Shown piece after piece: positions 49,185-61,600 of a stretch of DNA of 64,000 nt. The stretch lies in contig CM065317.1 of NCBI GenBank assembly GCA_033032175.1, positions 19,241,279-19,305,278 of the forward strand. The letters run 5' to 3'. The position numbers and the translations under genes were made by a program. The stretch comes from Saturnia japonica. Its lineage: Eukaryota > Arthropoda > Insecta > Lepidoptera > Saturniidae. Below the pieces are notes generated by a model. The model was not told where the DNA came from and made no database searches. It saw only the letters and a list, made by a program, of their open reading frames with translations. Numbering within the stretch: the first letter of the stretch is position 1; each line of letters starts with the position of its first letter.

Positions 49185-49755
49185 TATAGAATAAATTCTG
49201 TAAAAAAAAAAAAACTAAGAAAACAGGATAAAACGTAAATTAACGCAATTTCCGAAGTCATGAGAATAAACAAACATGAAAAAATAATACAATAAAACGA
49301 ATAAATTACCATAAATTTGTTATTAGTGTTGTAACGAACAACACATTTCGGCGATGAAACCGGATACCGAATATACCGATAACAAGTAAACTTAAACTAC
49401 ATAAAATTCCGTATAAATTATATCTTAATTGAATATTTTATATCTTTATTATTTTATAACAAATTATAAAACATCGACTAATACTGCAAACTGGTAGAGC
49501 ATTCAGTTGGAACTAGCAATTAAAAACTACCAAATACATGTAAATCTATCAGTGATTAGTATAATACTTATAAACACACTCGTAGAGCGGCGTGGTGACG
49601 GCCACCGTCAATAAATCTTGTGTGGTCGATAAAATATTTATATCTTCGTAGTCCCTGCATTTAAAAAACTTTTCAGCTGAATTCAGAAATGTCGTTTTGC
49701 TATAAATATTGAGAATATTTTACTGCATACTTATCTGTACAATTTTATTATCAGA

Positions 49756-50691
49756 CTAGCTGTGCCCACGGCTGCGCTCACGTGGACTACAAAAAGCCTC
49801 GCCGCGCCGTCGATCAGGCACACGCGTTAAGCGTGCAACCCCCGCTCTCGATTATTTTAATGTAAAAAAATGGTTATTCTGGGTGATTCTCAGAAGATAG
49901 ACTTGCTGACTGTTTTGTAGGTCTTTTAAAACCTACAATTGTGTATTACATTAATTTGGTATATCTCTTATAGTTTACTTAGCTTAAGCCATTAAGCCTC
50001 CGAATTGGTTCACCATTACTAGATTTTTTGCGTGGATCTCTAATTATGTTTCTGAAATAAAACTAGCCTAAGTAACTCCTTATAACATCAGCTATCTGCC
50101 AGTGAAAATCCTGTCAAAATAGGTCTATCCGTTTGCGGAGATTATCTGCAACAAACTGACAGACATCATTTTTTTTGTTATTATTGCCGTTTATACTTTC
50201 GTAAAAGGTGTTATTTTATGCTGCTGTTTTCAGCAAAATAATGATCAAGCATCGCGAGCGCATTTTTATTAAGCAAAATGACGTGGAAGGCGGGCGGCAC
50301 CTTTAATACAGTGCCTACGACCCACTCTATCTAACCCTTTCTTTCTCTCTCTTCTAAGACGCAGACGAAATTACGCGGGTTAGCTAGTGTTCTATACTTT
50401 TTAAAGTGCTTTCCTTACCGTCTTAGGATAAACTTTTGGCTTATGTAGTTCAATACACAATAGACTAGAGCTATCTTCGAGTAGATGTTCTGCCATGGCA
50501 GATGTATGTGTAAAAGACCATTTTCTTTGGTTAATATATGCAGTTTCGTAGAATTACCAGGAAAAAACAGAATAAAATTAATTGTTTTTTTGTTATAGTA
50601 TCTACCTATGAATATACTTTCATATGCACTTAGTATAATGCTGTTATTTTGACATTACAAGCAGATACTTCAATTTTATTAAATGTATAGA
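49756..50691 (-). mobile_element. Mosaic of Helitron-like pieces
   Basis: Left: minus-strand end CTAG (49759-49756) with an interior colinear with 48625-49184, up to about 50215. Middle (about 50216-50387): a plus-strand end, CCTACGACCCACTC, a TC-rich run, GACGCAGACGAAATTACGCG, then CTAG (50384-50387) and T, matching 14900-15004. Right: about 50540-50691 matches the 5' part of 48625-49184 and starts A|TCTATACATTT at 50691. The simplest reading is one minus element split by a plus element. Confidence 0.55.
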
Positions 50692-50704
50692 TTAAAAATT
50701 TTGA

Positions 50705-50935
50705 TAACACGCTAAGCCTATATGGAATGTTTCTCAAGTGTAGCTGCATTAATTGCTTATCATCATTTTTTCTACATATGTGTTGTGTAGCTACTTAGCT
50801 AGTCAAAAGTATTAGAAAAATGCCTTAATACCATAGTGTAATATGGCTTTTTGTGTGATAAGAGTTTGAAACCCACGTCAACAGTATCCGAACACCTTAG
50901 ATTACCACTAAGTTATTATGGTTTCAAACGGCTGC
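50705..50935 (-). mobile_element. SINE family 2, decayed copy 6
   Basis: TAACACGCTAAGCCTATATG, TCTCAAGTGTAGCTGC and GTAGCTACTTAGCTAGTCAA on the plus strand correspond to the family body in reverse, with a weak head near 50900. Confidence 0.5.
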
Positions 50936-51299
50936 AATATTTCATTATTTAATTATTTAAACACGCCACTAAAATATAATTTTGAGGCCGAATACCGAAA
51001 ATAAATCATAACTACATCATTACTCAAATATTTAATACGGAAATATATGAAAAAAATAATGAGGTTAATTATGTTTCCTTATTCCATATTTCCCATAAAC
51101 AATATTTGGATATTTTAAGTTTGAAATGCGGTGGGAAAATTTTGTTCGTATTTATCGTGGTTTTTGCAAATTAATTGTAGTAGACAATTGAGTTGCGGAG
51201 AATCTAAATCACCTGAGAAGGCCAAGCCACTCCCGCCTGTTAGTACACTTTATTAATCAGTATTGTAACTACTGTAGACTATATACATATGATGTTGCA

Positions 51300-51540
51300 G
51301 TTAGATCCACGACGTTGGAGAAATTATCACAAAACCAAAATAGAATTGGGCAGGACATGTTCCCAGCGAGAGTGATGGTAGGTGGAATCAAGCATTGACA
51401 ATTGGTGGAAAAGTCGGATGACCACCAGTTCGTTGGGTGGACGATATTGGTAAAATCGCGGGAAAAGTACGGATGAGATTAGCTCAGAATCGAGATAAGT
51501 GGCGTACAATGTTACATGCCTTTGCTCAGTACTAGGCGAT
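51300..51540 (+). pseudogene. RTE-like LINE C-terminal fragment and tail
   Basis: The plus strand reads NWAGHVPSESDGRWNQALTI, then PPVRWVDDIGKIAGKVRMRL and AQNRDKWRTMLHAFAQY before a stop. This is the WAGH..R.DGRW...RPP.RW.DD...AG..W...A.DR..W.....AF.Q end block of these LINE proteins. An in-frame stop precedes NWAGH and another replaces Arg/Gly before PPVRW. A GATGATGATGAA-type tail follows at 51545-51568, as in RTE-like LINEs. Confidence 0.75.
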
Positions 51541-51569
51541 TACAAGATGAAGATGTTGATGATGATGAA

Positions 51570-53390
51570 CTACCATACACTTGGTTAAACTGTTGTATGA
51601 CCAGCTTCGATACTTCATGATTCTTGTTTAACTAATGTATAAACAGCCACTAACGTCTTTTATTTATCCGCCCTCATAAAGGACTGGCGACTAAACTAAT
51701 AATTAAGTAAGGGAGTATTTATTTCTCCTACCTTTCTTATCAAAACAGTTATAACAGATATTAAGAGCAGAATACTATGAGAGATCCCTCTCTGCATATA
51801 ACACAGAAAAAGTTTCTACGTATCACGCCGAATATAGGACGCACGAAACCTGCTTTTGATGAAGTAAAAAAAAAATTTGACTCGGTAGTCAACCATCCTA
51901 GTGACTTTGTTTTGATTTTTCACCTTTAGAATCAGCTATTATATTGCAAAAGGATTCCAGGTCAGCAAAACAGTGAAGACCGTCGATTAATTTCTTATTC
52001 CTCGACGGTTGTCTTTGTTTTTAGATCGTACTATACATACTATCAGACACAGTGCTGACACTATGTAGTGCACCTAAAAACAATATTTTTAAACATTTTC
52101 GAAACTCATAGTCAAGTTTTGGTAATACTATAAGGTTCCTTATGCATGAGCATTTTTAAACCGCGAGTCAAAAATACAAGAAAATGAACCTCAAATAAAT
52201 AATAGTTTAAAAAAACACGCTTTTATAGAAAATCTAACTAAAATATAGAAAATAAATGTCAATACATTTGAATTATGATTAGTGTAAAAATTAAGAAAAT
52301 AAAATGTATTTTGTTCTAAAAAGAAGTGGGGGATGCATAGTGTCAGTAGTTATAAATATTTTATTGACAGATATGTGTAGAAGGATTATCATTTTTATAA
52401 TATCTTAATAAGCATCCCGCGCTTTATTTACAATAAAATACATATTATTCTTAATTCAAATTTATTAACATTTATTATCTATTTTTTAGCTGAATTTTCT
52501 ATAAACGCGTGTTTTTAGTTTTTTTTTTTACCTATCATTTATTTTTCATTTTTTAGTTTGATTTTCGCTATCTTGATTATTTTAGTAAGGATAACGGGTC
52601 CAACTGTTTGAAATATTGAAATTTCATCGGTCCTTGATAAGTATGCCAAATTTCGAGTTAATCTAACGTTTTGAAGGGGATCAACATCATATTCAAAGTT
52701 TCCGTTACAAACATACATACGTATGAAGCTAATAATAATCTAAAAGCGTATTAAAAAGCGCTTCTATCGAATACGCGTCTTGCTATTTATTTTGTTCAAT
52801 AACAACGATTTTTTTATCGCATATAGTACAGCGCTCGTGCGTACGGTGCCTAAACGCTAGCCCATAAAACAATAAAAAGAAACAAACGCAATGTTCCCAC
52901 GACTGGCGGTAAATATAAAATCAAATAAGACGCATGTGCGAATGATTTTACCGGGTCAAGGTAACTTTGAATACGACTTATAACTAAATCTTTACGCCTA
53001 TTATATACTGTTAGAGGTAAGTACACTTGTTAGTTTTGAAGGGCATTTTAATGTGAAAAATAAATGTTGTTATAATCGACTACATGTGTAGGGGTCAAGG
53101 TAGGCGAAGCGTAGACGGTCCAGTTTCCTTTAGAGCCAACACAACTAGATTGCTTAGCATGAGACAGTGTGACGTCATATTAACCATATATATAGGGTAA
53201 ATTCGCCTATAAATTGAGTATTGATATATACTTCCTGTTTAGAAAATTAAATAAAAATCGGTAAAACCGTTTATGAATGAATTCCAGACATAGTGATAGA
53301 AAAAAATAATTATTTACGTGACCAGTCTCCTGTATAAAAAATTCATGGCTATCAAGAAATTTGGAAAAATTAAAGTACAGACAGGACAAC
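51570..53390. other. AT-rich intergenic DNA
   Basis: No gene. 52590-52720 (ATGCCAAATTTCGAGTTAAT, CCGTTACAAACATACATACG) resembles a common lepidopteran repeat fragment. The rest is unrecognised. Confidence 0.4.
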
Positions 53391-53397
53391 AGATTTA

Positions 53398-53793
53398 TTA
53401 ATATAGATATGCACTATCATCATCATTATATTAATACGTGAGAAGAAAACTTCGGACTCCTCTTTAAGTGTATTGCGTGCACGGAAGTCTGTGAGATTGG
53501 GCATGGTTAAAGTTTATATGGGGAAGGAATGCAGAAAGCTAAAATTTATCTATAATATCTGTTACTAATATATTAAATAAAATAAATTAACACTGTGAAT
53601 CCTAACACGACCAGTCCCATTGAACTTAGACCCCCCAAAATATTGAACTCAACGAAAAGTGACAGCAAGTGATGTAGATAACCCTCATTGTTTATGAATA
53701 CGGTAAACGTCAAACAGAAAATAGTCTATGATCAAAAAGTCGCAGGTCGAATTTTGACCTTAGGGCGAACGCTAGTTAATATAGATATGCACT
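53398..53793 (+). mobile_element. Helitron-like palindrome-family copy 3 between direct repeats
   Basis: Plus-strand copy ending AGGTCGAATTTTGACCTTAG, then CTAG (53772-53775) and T. The palindrome has one mismatch. The 18-mer TTAATATAGATATGCACT occurs exactly at 53398-53415, at or just before the element start, and again at 53776-53793, directly after CTAG. Helitrons do not normally make target duplications, so this is unusual. Confidence 0.65.
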
Positions 53794-54312
53794 GTCAATA
53801 ACTTTAATTTAATTAGCGAACTGCAAGGGAAAATACAAATATATCTAGTTGACTCTGTCGCCGGCTTTTTCGATGACAGACATGATTTTCCGAATCGGCG
53901 CTGTGATAGATTTGATTTCCTCGAGGGCCTAAATTAAAAGAAATACCTACACCACATTACTGTTTATTGATAATTATGGGGTTTTACATTTTCCAAATAA
54001 AGCCCTGCATGTACCTACATATGTATGGACGCAGTGACGTTTTTACAAAATTAACCGCGCCATTGGGACCTACGTGTTTCGTTTATTTACACGTAATTCA
54101 TTTTTATGTTACAAATACGGAAACCAACTGAATATAAATATGAACATATTTTTTTATACGTCCGTAATTTTATTAGCGTTTATTTGAAAATATGATGATG
54201 CGTCGGATTACGTCTCGTCATGATTACGAATAGAGAACAGCTGTATCCAGTGAGAGACAAGGATTTATTAAGAGTCACTGTGTAACAGTCACATAACTTA
54301 AATTACTATCAA

Positions 54313-54610
54313 ATGGACTCCTTGCAATTCCGTAGGCAGGTTCTGGATTTGTCCTTCCTGCACAAAGTTCTCAACAGTAATATCGATAGCCCTAAGGTAC
54401 TGGAGAGGTTTGGTTTAAGGGTCCTACACAGATATATCCTAGATATTCTGGCGTTTTGCTGCAGGTACCTCTCTGAAGGACTAATCTTACGAATCACTCC
54501 ACAGTAAGCAAGGTATATAGATCTCGCTACGCACTTGGCGACAGTTGTGACATATTCAAGGATTCTCATCCGATATTCAGGAATAATATAGCAGGGTGTT
54601 TAAGAGAAAA
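54313..54610 (+). pseudogene. Jockey-like LINE C-terminal fragment
   Basis: The plus strand gives SLQFRRQVLDLSFLHKVLNS, then NIDSPKVLERFGLRVLHR. This matches the SLE.RR...D..FLHK.LNG.ID.PELL block. The frame runs to a stop at 54507. It abuts the Helitron-like copy at 54645. Confidence 0.65.
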
Positions 54611-54644
54611 TAAAGTTCTTGCAAAAGTTTAGTCTTGTGTGTTA

Positions 54645-55006
54645 TCTATACATTAAAATACGTGAAGCCAAAACTTTTGGTATAATTTTAAGCGTATTGC
54701 GTGCACGGAAGACTGAGATTTGGCATGGTTAAAGTTTATATGGAGAATGAGTGCAGAAAGCTAAAATTTATCTATAATATCTGTTACTAATATATTAATT
54801 TAAATAAATTAATACTGCGAATCCTAACCCGACAGGTGCCATTGAACTTTGACCCTCCAAAATATTGACATTGTCACTCAATGAAAAGTGACAGCAAGTG
54901 ATATAATATTCATTGTTTAGGTTCATTCATACTGCAAATGTAAAATAGAAAATAGTCTATGATTAAAAAGTCGCTGGTCGAATTTCGATTATTGGACGAC
55001 CGCTAG
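54645..55006 (+). mobile_element. Helitron-like element, palindrome family, copy 4 (both ends)
   Basis: The best-defined copy of the palindrome family, 362 bp. It starts A|TCTATACATTAAAATACGTG and ends CTGGTCGAATTTCGATTATT, GGACGACCG, CTAG (55003-55006), T. The palindrome pairs allow two G-T. The interior is colinear with copies 1-3. Non-coding. Confidence 0.75.
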
Positions 55007-55237
55007 TAAGAATATCTTTAACTATATTTAAAGATTAAATAATTATAAGAAGTTATACACGTAATATAAAGGAGAGCGGCGGCCGGTGAAGGATTCTTGA
55101 TATCCCTCGGTAATTGCCGCTGTTTTAAGATTGTACTCTAATTACCAGACACTATGTAATTTTTCTTGGTAAGTACTAAAAAAAAACTTTCATTTAATAA
55201 TGAACAAATAATTTGCATTTCAGTTTTTTTTAAGATT

Positions 55238-55440
55238 TGCATTAGCCTAGTGGTCCTAAGCACGACTGCTGTGCTCGAGACCCTGGATTCGATTCCCAGG
55301 TCGAGCAAAGTGTTATTGGGGTTTTCTATGAAATTCTCAATAGCAGCTCGGAGTTTGGCTTTCTGCCCGATTAATGTTAATAGACTCGCCCTCTATTATC
55401 TAAGCACCTACCCTTGAACTGTATGTGTACATTACTACAC
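55238..55440 (+). mobile_element. SINE family 1, copy 3
   Basis: The head TTAGCCTAGTGGTCCTAAGC and box B GGATTCGATTCCC are followed by GGTCGAGCAAAGTGTTATTG, AATTCTCAATAGCAGCTCGG and CCCGATTAATGTTAATAGAC. The first few bases of the head are lost. Confidence 0.8.
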
Positions 55441-55449
55441 CTCTACCTA

Positions 55450-56640
55450 GCCCCTTATAGCCTTATAGCCCTTTGCTATAAATTTTTATTTCGACAGTAG
55501 CCGTTGTTCTGACCAGTACTGTCGTTAATTTGTTTTTTCTGTATCTTCTGTATTTGTATCTTATGTAAAAGGGGAAAATAAACAATTTCTAACATATTAT
55601 TTCCTTATGCTTCTACTGCTAGTCAAACAGTTACGTGAAATGGTATTTCGTGTTTGTATTTAAACATATTATTTTATAACATAAGACTAAAAATTAAATA
55701 CGTGTTAAATGAACAGAGCACGTATATTTCAATGGCGCAATTAACCACAGATCACTCATTACTAGACGTGAATATTGGACACTCAATGTAGAGCAGGTAC
55801 ACTCAAAATTATAGTTTCGACGACGCGATCTTTTTTCAGAAAAATAATGTATCAAATTCTTTGAACAGGTAAAATAAAGAGTGTGGTAGAAAAAAAATTA
55901 TAATATTTTTAAAATATGTATTTTTATTCCGTTAAAAACAAACTTTTGAATGTTTTTAGGACACTCGAACAATCCTTCGTTGGATTTAAAAGCTAGTGTT
56001 ACAATCTAAATTTCAATTGAATTAAATATATAACTCGTTTTTTTATGAAACTGGACTTACAGATTAAATTATCTCTCAGTGAAATCAGAAGTGTCGGGAA
56101 TAGAGCGAAATTTGTTGTTTTTTTATTGCATTTGGTAAGTTATCAGATGCATTTTAAATCATTGTTTATTGACATTTGGTCAATAGTACCATCGTCCTTT
56201 GAAAATTCCTTATAATTATTAGCATATTTATTTTGGATCTATAGTATTATACTTATAAGCTATAAATATCGGTAAATAGTTCAATTATTACCCATAAGAG
56301 TGTTTGTTTTATGCGCATTACAGTAAAGATTGGATGTACGTATAGCATTTTCGCATACTTAATATTTGTTCAAAACTATAAACAAGATTTATTTAAAATA
56401 AAAACTAGTATATAGTATAATTGGTAAGTTTATACCACAAAATTTTACATTTATACAAAATGATCGACCGTCAGTCAACCTACTACAATTAATTAAAAAC
56501 AATAATGTATTTAAAATAGTATTTACTACGCTTCAAAGTTAAATGGATCCATTAAGATTCACGAATCACAAATTTTGTCTCAAATGATAATTCACATCGA
56601 CCATGATGTACTTTTCATATAATGACATGAGCTGACAGGT
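55450..56640. other. AT-rich intergenic DNA, nothing recognised
   Basis: No coding or repeat signature that I can name. Confidence 0.45.
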
Positions 56641-56659
56641 CACGTTGGGACGAGGGGGA

Positions 56660-56672
56660 GGGGGGGGGGGGG
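56660..56672. repeat. 13-base poly(G) tract
   Basis: A run of 13 G directly after AGGGGGA, in GC-rich surroundings (56640-56700). Confidence 0.9.
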
Positions 56673-56756
56673 ACGCTTCCCGTTTTGGACGTGCGTCTTC
56701 AAATGAAAGTCGGACTTTTCAATATACTGTTCGCAGGACGACCAAAGCTTTCTTCT

Positions 56757-57640
56757 TGTAGTTACTCGTAGTTACTTGTAGTTACTTGTACTCGATGAAT
56801 TGCGCCGTGCCCCATGCGGCGCCTCTTCGAGCTTAAGTATTTCGGAGAGTGACCGTAAGGAGAGCCCCGCTTTAATTCGTATTTTTATTTTAGTTTTCAC
56901 TTTGGTCGCCCTGTTAATTGCTCTATTTTCCTTTCTTTTTAAATGTTGGGTATACATGTTATATATCAAAATATTCCTTGTTGTATTACCTATCCATTAA
57001 ACATTTACATATTATATACATTAAGTACATATTCCGTACATAAGCCAAAAACAGTGCAATTTATGAATTTACGGGCGGCATCACCGCTCTCCGTTCGTAA
57101 AGTTACTATAACATTGAATATTCTTACTCTATTGACTTATTCTATGCATTTACCTATTCTATAATAATTCTATTTTCATATATGTAACACACAATACATA
57201 AGCATTTATATACAACTTAATACATAACATGCAACTTATAATGTAGCGTAGTCGCTAACATTTCCCTATAATTTTATCTATATCAATCTATTCTATCATG
57301 ACACATAGTACATAACACATAAACACAATAATATAACTTAATATCCTAACACGAGATACGAAAATAACAGTTCTGTCGCCAACACGTTGGTTGGTCAGTC
57401 AATTGCGATATTTAAATTTAATTCCACAGATTTTATTCATTAAAATTTGATTTAGTACAGAGTAAAATTGAAAGCTACGCGCGCATTATGATGTAACGAA
57501 ACTAAGTGCTATATTATATTATATTATGATGTTCGATATGCGTGGTTTTAAATAAAATAAAGTTCGAGAATCGGATCTGGCACCCAAAAAAGCTCGCCCA
57601 CTTGGCTAGCACCAAAACATCGATGTTACATAACATCGCC
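56757..57640. other. Unassigned region, possibly retroelement-derived
   Basis: GTAGTTACT[C/T]GTAGTTACTTG repeats three times at 56757-56790. GC-richer sequence follows (56800-56880, overlapping open frames on both strands but no motif). At 57578 TGGCACCCAAAAAAG could recall a primer-binding site, but no LTR pair was found. A perfect palindrome, CGATGTTACATAACATCG, is at 57621-57638. Confidence 0.3.
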
Positions 57641-58129
57641 CATTCCTACCGGCTCAATAATAACAATTAACAACTATAATTCACTAATTTATTTAAATCT
57701 ATATCCGTTATTGTAAATTGAATAAACAATATATTAATTAATAGGTATTATAAATGTTTTACTTAATAGTTTAAGTTATATTTGGGGCCAACAGCGTCAG
57801 AAAATCAACTCACACCTCGCGATAGTTGAGATGAGAGAGAGCGGAATTTAATCATTAAGATCATTTCCATAGCTCATCATTCGCTGTTCAGTCGAGTCAG
57901 TTAAGACCCTCCTGATGGCAATGAGTAAACGTACTGTCAAGTCTAGTCCATTATCGAAAAGCCACTAACGATAGCGCGACTTAAAATACAAGTGCTGCCA
58001 TCTATCAATGACTTTTGTAAGTGAAAAAAATGGGATGTGACGACAAAATTCTGATGTTTCAAATTTCAATTATTCAATATGCTAAAATAGTATAATTTTT
58101 ATTATCAGGAATATATTATACTAACGCTT

Positions 58130-58520
58130 TTTCCGCGGCTTCGCTCGCTTGATAGTTGAGTTATGTCCCATTATATGTTTTTATGTACCATTTTAACTGG
58201 GTTGCTAAATAACAGTTTTGCATCTCCTTTTTCACCACTTGCATTTCCAAAAATCCTTCCTTAGAGCTAAGTTTAAAAGGAACCCGCATACAAATTTTAA
58301 AAGACTTTGATACGTCAGTCAGTCAGCTATTTTTTTATAAAGATTACTTACTATCTGTGCCTGCGACTGCTCTTGCATGGACTACAGATAGTTGTCAAAA
58401 GTCAGCGAGAAAATATTTCTATCTTCGAAGTATCACCCACAATAAGAATTTTTGTCTTTTATATTAAAGCAGGAAAACATAAATTTGAATGCAGTATAAG
58501 TGTAATGTGTTTATTTTGAA
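58130..58520 (-). mobile_element. Decayed Helitron-like 3' ends
   Basis: Two minus-strand end-like motifs: 58135-58155 (TTCCGCGGCTTCGCTCGC on plus) and 58351-58390 (CTATCTGTGCCTGCGACTGC, GCATGGACTACAG on plus), where CTAG has become CTAT. Both correspond to the CCCGCG hairpin end of the family. The interiors are short and worn. Confidence 0.45.
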
Positions 58521-58593
58521 ATTATTACACAACATTTTGTTTATTACAATGTATCATAATTTTAACTGTAATTTAAGGCAATTTTAATTGTTA

Positions 58594-58599
58594 TTTATT
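58594..58599 (-). terminator. Polyadenylation signal of the secreted-peptide gene
   Basis: AATAAA on the minus strand, 28 bases past the stop codon. Further copies lie at 58545-58540 and 58515-58510. Confidence 0.5.
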
Positions 58600-58626
58600 T
58601 ATGAAGACGTCGTGTTATTATATGTC

Positions 58627-61600
58627 TTAAGAATCAGTTAGATCCAAAGGTAATGTTTGAACGTCTTGAGAAGGTACAGTTTCATCTGCATGAACTACAA
58701 AATCTTGGTCATTGTCTAATAGCGGAGGTTCAATGGAGGATGGAGTTTCATCACTTGTTGACGATTCCCACAACCACGATTTAGCGTCTACTTGCGAAGC
58801 GAATACAGCTACGAGCAGCAACGAAAGAACTGAAAAAGAGATATAATTTCAAAAACTCCTGTGACTGTTTTGTGTTTTTTTCTTAAGAGTTTTATTTTTA
58901 GGTTATTCTACAGTAGGTACATCGAACAACTAGCCACTAAACTTTTAAATCGTGTATTATGCGAAATTGCCTACATAGACAAAAAATATATTTAATTTAT
59001 TATTAATACCTATTTCCTTTTTTTATGAAATCCAAATTTGTAAACGCTGTGACGTAATTATTGCCTTGCAAATAAGAATAGAATGAACGTATATATATTT
59101 CTGGATGGATATGTTGAGACTACATACATAAAAAATCATATACGTGTAAAATATAAAGCTCTTCGATGCTCATGGTACCACGGTTGAGCAAATGTAAGAG
59201 ACAAGAGAGTCAAGGAAGGCAAGCGCTTAATGACCACGCCTGTGCACGACGTATTGGCGATTTCAAACACTTTTTACAAATTTCTGAAATTATTGATGAT
59301 GATTCTTATAGCCAGTTTACATAATTGAGTGAATAGTGATAAAGAATTATTGTAAATTAAAATTTTGTATCTTTTTTTTATTTTAAAATCCTTAAAAAAT
59401 GACTTATTAGTTCTCGAATACAAAATCGGTTAAGATTTAATAAAATTTTTGGAAATTATTTTTTTACGAATCCTATAACTGGTATTGAAATTTCTCATGA
59501 CCCATATTTCTTAGAATAGCTTTTACTTCCCGTGTACATAATTTCATCAAAATCGGCTAAGAAAAAACCAAATTTTTAAAAAATATTATTCTTCCTTTGC
59601 GATTTTTAAAAGTAATATTGGAAATTCTTATATCCTACCAATTAACCAATGACATAGGCATCCCGAATACAAAATTTCATAAGAACCAGTCAAGCCGTTT
59701 TTGAGTTAAATCCGGACATACAAACAGGCAGACAATAAAATTTTATGGCTCTTTCGTGTACTGTCATATAATATAATATAATATATATATATAGGGAAAT
59801 TTTGGCAGATTTGGTATGCTGACCTATTCAACGACCAAAGAGGTTTTAATGCAAATTTTAATATTTTCAATTATAATTAGGTTTCGTTTTATTTGTCACC
59901 AATTTTAGTTCCACCGCGCATCCACTAACAGCGCTACTAGTATATATAGAAATCGTTACGTAGTTAAACGTTTTGTCTTATTTAAAAATTGTTAATATCC
60001 TTGTGTAAGTTGTGATAATATATCTCTACAACCCTGAAATATAGATCGGCCTTATAATAACCAAATAACGGCTTTAGAAATTCACTTTATCTTTTATACA
60101 TTATTGTCAAGCATAATTCAAATTTGTAATTTCGAAGCTGATATTTAGCAATTTGTGCTATTACTTTTACTCTTAGTAAATACGTAATTAGAAGGACGAT
60201 CTTTCATGGCTCCACACACTGTATATTTAGACTAACAATGTATAGGAATTTTCTCGTAATACCGCCATCTTGTGTGAGAAAAATAAATCTATCAATTTTT
60301 CGCCGTGAGAAATTACAAATACGTCATGAGCGCTAAAGGGTTTGTCAACAAGAACTTTTTTTTTTAATACGGGCAAATTGGAACAATACGATAGTTTTGA
60401 CATTTAGTTTTTTGACATATCAGTAGTGTAAAAGTTTTGTCAAATGTTACGATTAATTCAATTTTGCTCGAAAATCGTATTAAAGTAATAAAAATCCACA
60501 ATGAAAATGGTGGATCTATAAAAATTACATTTCGTAAAATTCGTGATATGTTCGGTCAACAACGGTCTTTCTGAGACCGCTATTAAGAATTTCGTCGATA
60601 AATTTTAGTTGACAGGCTCGGTACATAATGTACCAATAACAACGCGTGTTCGACCGGATCCTTCAAGTGAAAACATCGCAACTGTGAGCTACAATGTATA
60701 GGAAGACCCCAATTTGACATTTCCTCGACCTTCTCACCAATTGGGGTTATCCAAAACTACCACAAGGCAAATTTTACGTAAGGTTTTGGCTTGGAAGCCT
60801 TACAAAGAGCAACCGGTGACGGAATTGAAGTCGGCCGATCATTCGCATCGCCGTAGAATCGCTTAGTTCATTCAAGAATAACCCGCTGGTAAAAAAAAAT
60901 GTTTTCAGACGAATACCATTATCAGTTCTCTGGATACTTCAACAAACAAAATTACCGCATTCGGGCTTCTCGAAATTCAAGAGCGATTGTTGCTCAACGT
61001 ATCACTGTAAGGTGCGCTATGTGGTCTGAAGGCGTGACTAATCCTTTTTTCTTTTCGAAAATTCGGCTGGAAATGCGATTAGTATCAATGGATTACGCTA
61101 TAGAGAAATGTTAACAACTCAATTTTAACCTATTATTTATGATATGGATATTATATCACTGATATATGATTTCAATAGGATTGTATCACAAGTCACACAA
61201 CCACCGAAACAATGAATTTATTACAAACCAAATTTCCCGATCATAAAATTTCATGAAATTCAGTTGATAAGTAAGTGTCCGTCACGATCATGTGATTTAA
61301 CATCACTGATTTATTTTTGTGGGGTTACGTTAAAGACAGATTCTATACGGAGACGACATTGAAGCCTTAGTACTCAAAATCCGTAACGTGGTTATGAAAT
61401 AAACCAGCCATTTTGTGAAAAAGTGATTAAAAATTTTAATGAAAGAATCGACATCTGTAACCTTGGTCGTAGTTGACATTTTTCCGATATCATTTTTCAT
61501 TTATAATTGTTCTTTGTTTTAAAAAACAGTTCTTGTTGAGAATCCCACGTGTGCTTAAATTTTATTAATATGTCTTCAATGCGCACTGAATAATAAAATG

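Noticed and set aside
56772..57164. Overlapping frames on both strands near 56.8 kb as genes
   Set aside because: Mutually overlapping, hydrophobic or basic by composition, with no splice sites or family resemblance; an LTR origin is possible but unproven.
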